A stretch of DNA of 9,247 nucleotides, taken from CAYVUM01 sp964619055 (lineage in GTDB: Bacteria; Pseudomonadota; Alphaproteobacteria; Rhodospirillales; Defluviicoccaceae). How positions within the stretch are numbered: position 1 is the first letter of the stretch; every line of letters starts with the position of its first letter. The DNA is taken from NCBI GenBank assembly GCA_964619055.1, contig CAZUDB010000075.1:1-9247 (forward strand), in the 5' to 3' direction. The position numbers were made by a program, and so were the translations under genes. Shown piece by piece: positions 1-6,491 of this stretch. The notes under the pieces were generated by a model. It worked only from the letters and a program-made list of their open reading frames with translations, did not search any database and had not been told where the DNA came from.

Positions 1-118
1 CCGAAACAACCGTACCGATGGACATGGTTTCGCACGCACCAAGCGCGTGCGATGACATGATCATGACTAATGCGGTGACCAAGAGTGTCACCGTGAGCTG
101 CGCTAAACTTCGTGGCAA
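1..118 (-). CDS. N-terminal fragment of an exported protein (signal peptide), runs off the left edge
   Basis: The minus strand is open from a TAG near 168 to the window edge. From a TTG codon at 118 it reads as a textbook export signal: basic n-region MPRS, hydrophobic core LTVTLLVTALVMIM, then SSHALGA followed by Cys. LGAC also fits a lipobox, so the product could be a lipoprotein or be cut by signal peptidase I after LGA. About a dozen mature residues (CETMSIGTVVS) are visible. AGGAA at 130-126 lies 7 nt before this TTG and supports the start; another in-frame TTG is at 133. The gene is on the same strand as the crp-cyclase pair, about 230 bp downstream of the cyclase stop. The IGTVVS segment would suit the opening strand of a FecR-type domain, and FecR proteins are known neighbours of CHASE2 proteins, but the fragment is too short to decide. 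The opposite strand is also open here (3-173), which lowers certainty. Confidence 0.5.
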   Translation of the reverse strand, partial: MPRSLAQLTVTLLVTALVMIMSSHALGACETMSIGTVVS

Positions 119-347
119 CTCGCTGTTCCTCAATCGTATTTCCAGTGGCCCACCCCACCACTTGCCTGACTAAGCATCAACGATGCTAATCACCTTGCAG
201 GGTACGGCCAAGCGTGAAATACAACCACGTTGAGGAAAAGTTCAAAGCGGCATGCGATTGTCGTAATCATACAACACATTTAAAAGGACGAAAAAGCTGT
301 CCGCGATTACGCCTGCCTCATCTTTGATCGGGCGACAAGACGACAAC
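119..347. other. Intergenic region downstream of the cyclase
   Basis: No gene is supported in this stretch, which is more AT-rich than its neighbours. It contains a short hairpin (AGCATC at 173-178, GATGCT at 182-187, 3-nt loop). On the minus strand there is a 4-bp stem (GGAC/GTCC, arms at 299-302 and 286-289) followed by TTTTAAA, which could be a very weak terminator after the cyclase. A poor sigma70-like pair on the minus strand (TTGAAC at 245-240, TATTTC at 221-216, 18-nt spacer) could serve the partial gene at the edge. None of these is strong. Confidence 0.4.
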
Positions 348-2573
348 TTAGCCATAGTCTGGAACAATGTCCGTCGGCGATGCGCATTGGCGGCGCAAAT
401 AGGCTGTGGGACCGTCTTGCGGAAAATCGGTGAGCAAGGCATCCAAACTTTCTGCGGCATTAACAAAGTCTCGACCTTGGAATAGCGCCAGTGCTTCTGC
501 GAAGCGCTCACAAAGTTCGATTTCCCCGGCCGAGTCATCGCTTCGACGACAGCGGACTTCGACAACGCTCACCGGTTCCGTCACGCCGCGCAACATAAAG
601 ACCCCAACAGGCCGCAGCCGGACCGCATCCACGCCGGCCACGGCATCGGCGGACACCAGGATGCGGGTGCCGAGCACCTTATTCAGGCTCTCGAGGCGTG
701 ACGCCAAGTTGGCCGGGTCGCCGTAAACACCGAACTGGATCTTGTTTGCTATGTTCTTATTACCGTAGAAGATTTCACCGCTAGTCAGTCCGATTCGAGC
801 CGGCATTGACGGATATTCAGGGTGGTCCTTATTGAACCGATCCACGGCGGCGACGGTGTCCAGCGCCGCGAGACAGGCACGGCGGCGCGATTCGAGTGGT
901 CCCCACTTCGCCTCATCCCATGCCGCAAGCAGGCCATCGGTTCCAATTTCGCAGATATCAACGAGATGCTGATCGGAGGCTTCTATCTGCTTTCCCAAGT
1001 AAATGCTTAGTAATTTCTGAATTTCATGAGGTCCAACTATCTCAGAAGCATGTGTGAAGTTTTCGGCGTCGGTTTTCAGGCAAACAGCATTGATCACGCG
1101 ACTATATGTTTGGAGGTTTTCTGGGTTGCCACCCGGCCAACGCGGAAAGAGTTTTGCGAGTATTTTCGTGAAAGAAATAATCTTGCCTAGCTGGCCGAAA
1201 ATCACGGCGAGCGGTAGTTGCCACGCGAGTGGGGTCGTGATCGGTAGCCAAATATGAGCTGACGCAAACAGCACGTAGGCGGTGGCTGCGTACCCAGCCC
1301 CAAAGAGGAGGCCTCCCGGGACAACTGCTTTTGGCGGCAGCAAGGATACAATCAAGCCGATAACGAGACCGAACACCACCAACGCCGCGACAACCACGCC
1401 AGGGCCCGGCACCACAAGCAGACGGTTATCGATCAGGTTGGCAAACGCTGTGGCAGCGATCTCAACTCCACTGAGGTCGACGCCGTCGCGTCGGGTGAAG
1501 ACAGTTGGGAACCCGTCCGGCTGCCCGGCATCGTGCATCTCGCTCGCGCCGACGAAGACGGTTCGACCTTCGAGTGACAATCCGGCCTCGCGCGGCCCGC
1601 CGGTGTCACCGTCGATCAAGGCGTGGATCGGGAGCGTTCGAATGGTCCCGGGCGGACCGTAGAAGTTCAAGAACCGGCTATCCGCGCTGCCATAAAGTGA
1701 CGCAAGGGCCATCAGAGCAGCATGGTCGTAGGACGGTAGGCCCGCGCCATGGGCGACCAGATGTTTGCGCACGCGATCAGCAAGCCCGGGATCCCGCATG
1801 AACATTGCGCGGGTTGCTACCATGTCGGCGTGGAGAGAATCGGCTGCCATCGAAGGGCCCGAACCAACGTACGTTGCTTTGGTGAATTCTGTCTGATCGG
1901 CCGGCGAAGTTCCGGCTGCCTCAAGCGCCTGGTGCCACATTGCCAAGGCGTTTCGATTGCGAACCCGTAGGGTCATCGCCGGCAACGTGGCAATTCCGCC
2001 CGCTGCCGGCTTGAACATCCAAACCTGGCTCACGGGGGCCGTACCTTCCTTCGGCAGCGGGAAGGGGCCAAGACCCGCTGCGGCCTGTGCGAACAAGTTC
2101 AGGGGAGGCGTTCGGATCTCGATTTCGACGGTACCCGTAATCTCGCCGGCTTCGTCAGTGATGTATCCTTGTTTCTCTTCCAACCACTCAATCAGAACCA
2201 CCTGTCCTGATTGAACGATCGCATCCGCAAGCTCGGCATCGGTCCGGGAATTGCCCTCGTCCCTGAACGCGATATCGAAGGCGATAGTGGCCGCGCCCAG
2301 CTCGGCGAGCGTTCGCACCAACTCGGCATGGACCTCACGAGGCCAAATAGCCAATCCCGGATCATGGCCGAGCGCCACGGCGGAGCGGCGGTCTATCGAT
2401 ACGACCACCACATCCGCAGGAGCCTCGACCGGCCCGCGGACGCTAAACAACCATTTAAGGCCGATCTGTTCTTCGAGCCAAGATCCGGGCGGTGATAGCC
2501 AAAGCACAACGCCAGCAACGGCGACGATTGCGCCGATCACAGTGCCAGGGATGAGCCTTCTTTTGATCTCCAT
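348..2573 (-). CDS. CHASE2-domain membrane class III nucleotide cyclase (adenylate or guanylate)
   Basis: The product has 741 residues and should convert ATP or GTP to the 3',5'-cyclic nucleotide in the cytoplasm. Order of parts: an N-terminal membrane helix (about 8-26), a periplasmic CHASE2 sensor (about 45-385, with the typical VVVSIDRRS and FDIAFRDEG strands), three closely spaced membrane helices (about 390-465), a class III catalytic domain (about 487-675) and a short helical TPR-like tail (about 680-730) common in this family. Metal-binding Asp are D502 (KTDAENFT) and D546 (GTDGLLAAW). The catalytic Asn and Arg are N622 and R626 (GDPANLASRLES). The purine-selecting positions look like E542, where adenylate cyclases have Lys, and G615, where they have Asp or Thr. 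The metal motif reads GTD rather than GD. The ATG at 2573 is the only sensible start; its ribosome site is weak. It lies 33 bp after a Crp/Fnr gene on the same strand, which suggests co-transcription. Family and active fold are secure; the nucleotide made is not. Confidence 0.93.
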   Translation of the reverse strand: MEIKRRLIPGTVIGAIVAVAGVVLWLSPPGSWLEEQIGLKWLFSVRGPVEAPADVVVVSIDRRSAVALGHDPGLAIWPREVHAELVRTLAELGAATIAFDIAFRDEGNSRTDAELADAIVQSGQVVLIEWLEEKQGYITDEAGEITGTVEIEIRTPPLNLFAQAAAGLGPFPLPKEGTAPVSQVWMFKPAAGGIATLPAMTLRVRNRNALAMWHQALEAAGTSPADQTEFTKATYVGSGPSMAADSLHADMVATRAMFMRDPGLADRVRKHLVAHGAGLPSYDHAALMALASLYGSADSRFLNFYGPPGTIRTLPIHALIDGDTGGPREAGLSLEGRTVFVGASEMHDAGQPDGFPTVFTRRDGVDLSGVEIAATAFANLIDNRLLVVPGPGVVVAALVVFGLVIGLIVSLLPPKAVVPGGLLFGAGYAATAYVLFASAHIWLPITTPLAWQLPLAVIFGQLGKIISFTKILAKLFPRWPGGNPENLQTYSRVINAVCLKTDAENFTHASEIVGPHEIQKLLSIYLGKQIEASDQHLVDICEIGTDGLLAAWDEAKWGPLESRRRACLAALDTVAAVDRFNKDHPEYPSMPARIGLTSGEIFYGNKNIANKIQFGVYGDPANLASRLESLNKVLGTRILVSADAVAGVDAVRLRPVGVFMLRGVTEPVSVVEVRCRRSDDSAGEIELCERFAEALALFQGRDFVNAAESLDALLTDFPQDGPTAYLRRQCASPTDIVPDYG

Positions 2574-2606
2574 ACCGATCGACTACCGCGATGCCGGGTG
2601 TAACAG

Positions 2607-3314
2607 TCAAACGGCAATTGCGGCTTGCTGTTCAAGCATCTCCCGATCAGTGATCTCGTACCGGCAGCGGCTAACTTTCTTGATGCAACCTGCGTGCTCA
2701 AGATCCTTAAACACCTGATTCACGGATTCGCGGGACGCAAGTGCCATGCTGGCCATGAGCTGCTGTGGCAGATAGAGGTTGATTTCCGTGCCCTCTTTCG
2801 TCGGTCGGCCATGGTTGTCTGCGAGAACCAATAGCGTCTTGGCGATTCGGGAGGGGAGAGACAGCGTAAAAAAGTCGAGGATTTGCTTGTCGACCGCGCG
2901 AAACCTTTTGCACATGATGTCCAATAGCCGCATGGCGACTTTCGGGTTCCTGTCAACAAAGGGCATGAAATCACGGCGATGCAGGACGATGAGCTCAGTT
3001 GTTGTCAGAGCATCGGCGTCTGCGGTGCGTTCGCCGCCGTCGATCATCGCAATCTCGCCAAAAACGGCCCCCGGCCCAAAAATGGCCAGCAATACATCCC
3101 GGCCTTCCGGAGAATACAAGCGGATCCCGATTTGGCCGCTCAATACGGCCATCATACAATCACCAGGGTCGCCCATCGCAAATATCGGCTGTTTTTTCTG
3201 ATACACGCGCGTTTGAACCCGGTCAGCTAATTTAATAATGTCCGATCTCGGTATCCCTTCAAACAAGTAGTTTTGAGACAAGATATCGCAAATGGATGCA
3301 ACGCTCCCACCCAT
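2607..3314 (-). CDS. Crp/Fnr-family cyclic-nucleotide-responsive transcription regulator
   Basis: The product has 235 residues. The N-terminal cyclic-nucleotide-binding beta barrel spans about 15-125. Its phosphate-binding cassette reads FGEIAMIDGGERTADADAL, with the expected E87 and R96. A dimerisation helix (about 125-150) leads to a winged helix-turn-helix (about 152-225). The recognition helix contains ASRESVNQVFKDLEHAGCI: R195 and E196 match the DNA-contacting Arg-Glu of E. coli Crp, but the third contact Arg is Gln (Q200), so the DNA site may differ. There is only one Cys in the N-terminal segment (C9), so an FNR-type iron-sulfur cluster is unlikely. The ATG at 3314 has GGGAG about 9 nt upstream. 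It is the first gene of a likely operon with the CHASE2 cyclase and is divergent from a cytochrome c gene, whose promoter region it may bind (inference). It could instead respond to a ligand other than cAMP or cGMP. Confidence 0.93.
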   Translation of the reverse strand: MGGSVASICDILSQNYLFEGIPRSDIIKLADRVQTRVYQKKQPIFAMGDPGDCMMAVLSGQIGIRLYSPEGRDVLLAIFGPGAVFGEIAMIDGGERTADADALTTTELIVLHRRDFMPFVDRNPKVAMRLLDIMCKRFRAVDKQILDFFTLSLPSRIAKTLLVLADNHGRPTKEGTEINLYLPQQLMASMALASRESVNQVFKDLEHAGCIKKVSRCRYEITDREMLEQQAAIAV

Positions 3315-3689
3315 TGGTCACGCTCCCGCTGCCGCCAACTCCCGTTGCCACAAAGATATCACCGTCGCTCGCGGTCGAGGAGTCCGATTGTTCAGCGCGG
3401 GGTTCAGGTGCTGCACCACACTCTTTTAAGGGTTGTAATAATAAGAGATCGTTCGTCTTTAAATTGTTGTTGCCGATAGGTGCCGTCGCCCATGCGTTGA
3501 AATTGGTGGCGAACGGCTGGGGCTTTTTGGCATGCGGTGTTAAACTGATTTTAGGGAGTACCGTCTGGCCATGGGTGTGCACCGCACCGTCACGGATAGG
3601 GGCTGTCATGGTTCGGCATTCGTACGCAGCCAGACAAATGTGCAAGCATCGCCGGGTCAGAAAGCGGCCATAGAGGAGGGGATTTAATC
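3315..3689. promoter_or_regulatory. Divergent intergenic region between crp-like gene and cytochrome c gene
   Basis: These 375 bp should hold the promoters for both the leftward crp-cyclase pair and the rightward cytochrome gene. An AT-rich core lies at about 3421-3475 inside otherwise GC-rich DNA, which is where one would expect a promoter. I could not pick a convincing -35/-10 pair or a TGTGA-N6-TCACA Crp site by eye. Open frames crossing it on both strands (3259-3645 minus, 3296-3673 plus) look like chance: their translations are low-complexity and resemble no known family, and they overlap the crp start. Confidence 0.4.
3673..3680 (+). promoter_or_regulatory. Strong Shine-Dalgarno site of the cytochrome gene
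   Basis: GAGGAGGG ends 9 nt before the ATG at 3690. It is the best ribosome-binding site in the window and fixes the start of the cytochrome gene, suggesting efficient translation. Confidence 0.75.
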
Positions 3690-4103
3690 ATGCACGACAG
3701 ATCTTGGAACGTTGCCGTGAACTCGACACGCGTGGTTATATGGGCGCTGATTGCGGCGATGGTGGCCACTTTGGCGCCTTCGACCCCGGCCGCCGAGGAG
3801 GAAGTGAGCTACTCCATGGATATCCAGCCGGTGCTCAACACACGATGCGTCACGTGTCATCAACCCGGCGGTGCGGGCTATGCCGAGAGCGGGCTCGATC
3901 TGACGAGTTACGAGGGCCTAATGAAGGGTACCAAACACGGGCCGATCGTCACGCCGGGTGACGCACGCCTTAGCAACTTTAATGTGCTGATCGAGGGTCG
4001 TGCATCGCCAGAATTACGCATGCCGCACAATGAGCGGCCGCTGCTGCGCTACCAGATTCTCACGATTCGGGACTGGGTGAACCAGGGCGCTCTCGACAAC
4101 TAA
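3690..4103 (+). CDS. Small exported single-haem c-type cytochrome
   Basis: The product has 137 residues. The first ~35 form a Sec signal peptide (hydrophobic VVIWALIAAMVATLA, cut likely after TPAA), placing the protein in the periplasm or on the membrane's outer face. One haem-attachment motif CVTCH is present (C53, C56, H57), and M111 in LRMPH is the likely distal haem ligand. The pattern SMDIQPVLNTRCVTCHQPGG, then GLDLTSYEGLMKG, a basic-Gly-Pro-IV-PG stretch and a final RDWVNQGA is the arrangement of the short planctomycete-type/c-type domain that also occurs in proteobacteria. It probably carries electrons; no partner oxidase or dehydrogenase lies in the window. It is transcribed away from the Crp-family gene and is followed by a hairpin before serS, so it may be its own unit. 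The start is secure because of the strong ribosome site. Confidence 0.88.
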   Translation: MHDRSWNVAVNSTRVVIWALIAAMVATLAPSTPAAEEEVSYSMDIQPVLNTRCVTCHQPGGAGYAESGLDLTSYEGLMKGTKHGPIVTPGDARLSNFNVLIEGRASPELRMPHNERPLLRYQILTIRDWVNQGALDN

Positions 4104-4120
4104 CCGTTACACCTGAACCA

Positions 4121-4142
4121 GCCTCGATGTTGGCATCGGGGC
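4121..4142 (+). terminator. Hairpin after the cytochrome gene, weak terminator
   Basis: GCCTCGATG (4121-4129) pairs with CATCGGGGC (4134-4142) around a TTGG loop: 9 bp with one G-U pair. Only a poor T-tract (GTCGTCTT) follows, so termination would be inefficient. Part of the right arm (CGGGG, 4137-4141) could pair instead with CCCCG at 4153-4157. Confidence 0.4.
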
Positions 4143-4148
4143 GTCGTC

Positions 4149-4177
4149 TTGACCCCGAAGGATCCATAGGCTAACGG
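4149..4177 (+). promoter_or_regulatory. Possible sigma70-type promoter for serS
   Basis: TTGACC (4149-4154, five of six matches to the -35 consensus) is followed after 17 nt by TAACGG (4172-4177), a poor -10. Transcription would start near 4184, giving a leader of about 25 nt before the serS ATG. Weak, but in the right place. Confidence 0.27.
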
Positions 4178-4209
4178 GCGGCAAGCTCTCTTTGCTGTGG
4201 CTTATTCAT

Positions 4210-5679
4210 ATGTTCGACATCAAGTGGGTCCGAGATCGACCCGATGCCTTCGACGCGGGCCTCGCTAGGCGCGGACTGGCGCCGCAGGCGGCGGTTCTTA
4301 TTGAGTTGGATGGCCTCCGCCGTGGGGCTTTGGCCGAGGCTCAGTCAATCCAAACAGAGCGAAACCGGCTCTCAAAGGAGGTTGGCGAGCTAAAGCGGCG
4401 CGGCGCTAACGCCGACGACGTCCTGGCAGAGGTGGCCCGATCCAAGGACCGCCAAGCCGCTGCCGAGGATCGGGCTCGTTCGGCCGAAGCCAATCTTGAT
4501 CGCGCACTGGCGTCCTTGCCGAACTTGCCCGCCGATGACGTTCCTGACGGCCAGGACGAGGGTGCCAATGTAGAGATTCGGCGGTGGGGCGAACCCCAGG
4601 ACTTTGACTTCCAGCCCAAAGACCATGCCGCTATTGGCGAAGATATGGGTCTTATGGATTTTGACCGGGCGGCTAAGTTGTCGGGCGCACGGTTTGTCGT
4701 TCTGACCGGCGCTCTCGCGCGGATGGAGCGTGCGCTCGCGGCGTTCATGCTCGACCTTCATACGACGGAGTTTGGCTATACGGAGATCAATCCGCCCGCG
4801 CTGGTTCGTGACGACGCCCTGTTCGGCACTGGCCAACTGCCGAAGTTTGAGGACGATCTCTTTTGCACCTTTCGCACCAATCCCTTCCTGTCCCCCAGTG
4901 CAGATGAGGATGACGCAGTTGCCGCAGCCTGCTCCGGTGCTGGCAGTGGCGCCGAAGCCAATGCGGAGGGTGGTGCGGCGACCGATGACCTTGAAGGGCC
5001 CGAACGGATTGGGCGGCGCGCGATACAGGCATTTCGGGACCGCCTTGCCCAACAGCGGTTATGGCTGATCCCAACGGCGGAGGTGCCACTCACCAACCTT
5101 ATGGCCGACGAGATTGTTGACGAGGGCTCGCTGCCGCGGCGGTTAGCGGCGCTGACTTGGTGTTTCAGATCTGAAGCGGGCTCGGCCGGGCGCGACACAC
5201 GCGGCATGATCCGCCAGCATCAGTTCAGCAAAGTCGAGTTGGTCAGCATCACGCGTCCGGAGGACTCCGAAGCCGAGCACGAGCGGATGACGGAGTGTGC
5301 GGAAACAGTGCTGCAGCGCCTCGACCTGCCCTATCGCACCGTTGTGCTCTCCGCCGGTGATATGGGTTTCGGAGCCACCAAGACCCATGACATTGAAGTG
5401 TGGTTGCCAGCACAGGCGCGCTACCGTGAAATCTCCAGCTGCTCCAATTGCGGCGAGTTCCAGGCCCGGAGGATGCGGGCGCGCTATCGCCCGGCCGGGG
5501 AAAAGGGCACGCGTTTTTGCCACACTCTCAACGGCTCGGGCCTCGCAGTGGGGCGGACGTTGATCGCTGTCCTTGAGAATCATCAGCGGGCCGATGGCTC
5601 CGTCGTCATCCCCGAAGTGCTCCGGCCTTACATGGGTGGATTGGAGATCCTGATCCCCCGCCGTGATGATATCCCGTGA
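4210..5679 (+). CDS. serS: Seryl-tRNA synthetase with an unusual internal insertion
   Basis: This class II synthetase charges tRNA-Ser (and tRNA-Sec where present) with serine in the cytoplasm. From the ATG at 4210 it has 489 residues and begins MFDIKWVRDRPDAFDAGLARRG, the classic SerRS N-terminus. An in-frame TTG at 4192 would add six residues with no family support. No clear Shine-Dalgarno site is seen. The long helical-hairpin tRNA-binding arm spans about 27-103. The catalytic core shows the serine-binding TAE (289-291), motif 2 (CFRSEAGSAGRDTRGMIRQH, from 318) and motif 3 (GSGLAVGRTLIAVLENHQ, from 442). Typical bacterial SerRS has about 425 residues; the excess is one block, about residues 219-283, between the FEDDLF and LWLIPTAEVPLTN segments, where most homologues have only a few residues. 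Its stop overlaps the surE start by 4 bp (GTGA), so it probably heads a serS-surE-pcm operon. Confidence 0.97.
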   Translation: MFDIKWVRDRPDAFDAGLARRGLAPQAAVLIELDGLRRGALAEAQSIQTERNRLSKEVGELKRRGANADDVLAEVARSKDRQAAAEDRARSAEANLDRALASLPNLPADDVPDGQDEGANVEIRRWGEPQDFDFQPKDHAAIGEDMGLMDFDRAAKLSGARFVVLTGALARMERALAAFMLDLHTTEFGYTEINPPALVRDDALFGTGQLPKFEDDLFCTFRTNPFLSPSADEDDAVAAACSGAGSGAEANAEGGAATDDLEGPERIGRRAIQAFRDRLAQQRLWLIPTAEVPLTNLMADEIVDEGSLPRRLAALTWCFRSEAGSAGRDTRGMIRQHQFSKVELVSITRPEDSEAEHERMTECAETVLQRLDLPYRTVVLSAGDMGFGATKTHDIEVWLPAQARYREISSCSNCGEFQARRMRARYRPAGEKGTRFCHTLNGSGLAVGRTLIAVLENHQRADGSVVIPEVLRPYMGGLEILIPRRDDIP

Positions 5680-6491
5680 CGTCCATGCTCCATGGGCCGC
5701 TGGCGCTTGCCGATGCGCGGGTCTTGCTCGTCAATGACGACGGGATCGACGCCATAGGCCTAGCGGCTCTTGAGCGATGCCTGCGTCCCCTTGTGCGGGA
5801 GGTTTGGGTGGTTGCGCCACAAACGGAGCAGAGTGCTGCAAGCCATTCTCTCACGATGCGGCGCCCGCTCTACGTTCGGCCCGCGGGTGAGCGCCGATAC
5901 GCCGTAGACGGCACACCCACTGACTGTGTTCTGCTCGCGATCCACCGAGTCATGCGCGGCGCGCCCCCGGATCTAATCATTTCCGGCATCAATCGGGGCG
6001 GCAACATGGGTGAGGATGCAGCCTACTCCGGCACCGTCGCGGGCGCCATGGAAGGAACCTTGCTCGGCATTCGCTCCGTGGCGATGAGCCTTTACTACAC
6101 GGATCGTCAGCACGTGCAGTGGAGCACAGCGGAGCATTGGGCGCCGCATGTGATTATGCTGTTGGCGTTTGCACGATGGCCCCGCCGCGTGCTCATCAAC
6201 GTCAACTTTCCCGACGTCTCCGCCGATGCTGTTCGCGGAATGAGCGTGGCTCGCCAGGGGCGACGCAAGATCGGCGGCGCAATCGTGGACGGCGTCGATC
6301 CCCGGGGCGACACTTGGTATTGGATCGGCCATGGTCGCGATGAGGACCGTGAGCAGCCGGGAACGGATCTGGCGGCGGTCCATGGCGGCGCCATCGCCAT
6401 CACGCCGTTGACCCGCGATCTCACAGCCCATGACGCGCTCGGCCCACTTGCCGAGTCGTTGGCGCCGGCAACGGCCAGGACCGGCGAATGA
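5676..6491 (+). CDS. surE: 5'/3'-nucleotidase SurE
   Basis: SurE is a metal-dependent phosphatase of nucleoside monophosphates (and short polyphosphate in some species), linked to stationary-phase survival. The product has 271 residues with every family hallmark: VLLVNDDGI with metal ligands D21 and D22, the EQSAASHSLT segment with S53, GTPTDCV (79-84), and SGINRGGNMGEDAAYSGTVAGAMEG with N106 as the likely fourth ligand. The start is GTG at 5676 (GTGA overlap with the serS stop) or the in-frame ATG at 5685, three codons later; both leave about a dozen residues more than usual before the first strand. The 4-bp overlaps at both ends (serS upstream, pcm downstream) point to translational coupling. 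The surE-pcm pairing is conserved across proteobacteria and joins two stress-survival and damage-repair functions. Confidence 0.96.
   Translation: MTSMLHGPLALADARVLLVNDDGIDAIGLAALERCLRPLVREVWVVAPQTEQSAASHSLTMRRPLYVRPAGERRYAVDGTPTDCVLLAIHRVMRGAPPDLIISGINRGGNMGEDAAYSGTVAGAMEGTLLGIRSVAMSLYYTDRQHVQWSTAEHWAPHVIMLLAFARWPRRVLINVNFPDVSADAVRGMSVARQGRRKIGGAIVDGVDPRGDTWYWIGHGRDEDREQPGTDLAAVHGGAIAITPLTRDLTAHDALGPLAESLAPATARTGE

Noticed and set aside
3..173. Plus-strand frame open from the left edge to TAA at 171-173
   Set aside because: 56 codons with no recognisable motif; it mirrors the minus-strand signal-peptide frame, which has a ribosome site and coherent protein features.
216..245. Minus-strand promoter-like pair for the left-edge gene
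   Set aside because: Only four and three of six matches with an 18-nt spacer; chance matches this good are expected, so it is mentioned only in the intergenic entry.
2607..3314. Reading the regulator as an oxygen-sensing FNR
   Set aside because: The N-terminal Cys cluster needed for the iron-sulfur centre is missing; only C9 is near the start.
3259..3673. Overlapping open frames on both strands across the crp-cytochrome gap
   Set aside because: They overlap the crp start, have no family resemblance or ribosome site, and occupy the region where two divergent promoters are needed.
4192..4209. TTG start giving serS six more residues
   Set aside because: The SerRS N-terminus begins at the ATG at 4210 (MFDIKW); the added residues match nothing and no ribosome site precedes them.
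4390..5583. Long antisense open frames over serS
   Set aside because: Common in GC-rich genes; translations are Arg/Ser/Ala-rich without motifs, while the plus-strand frame is an unambiguous SerRS.
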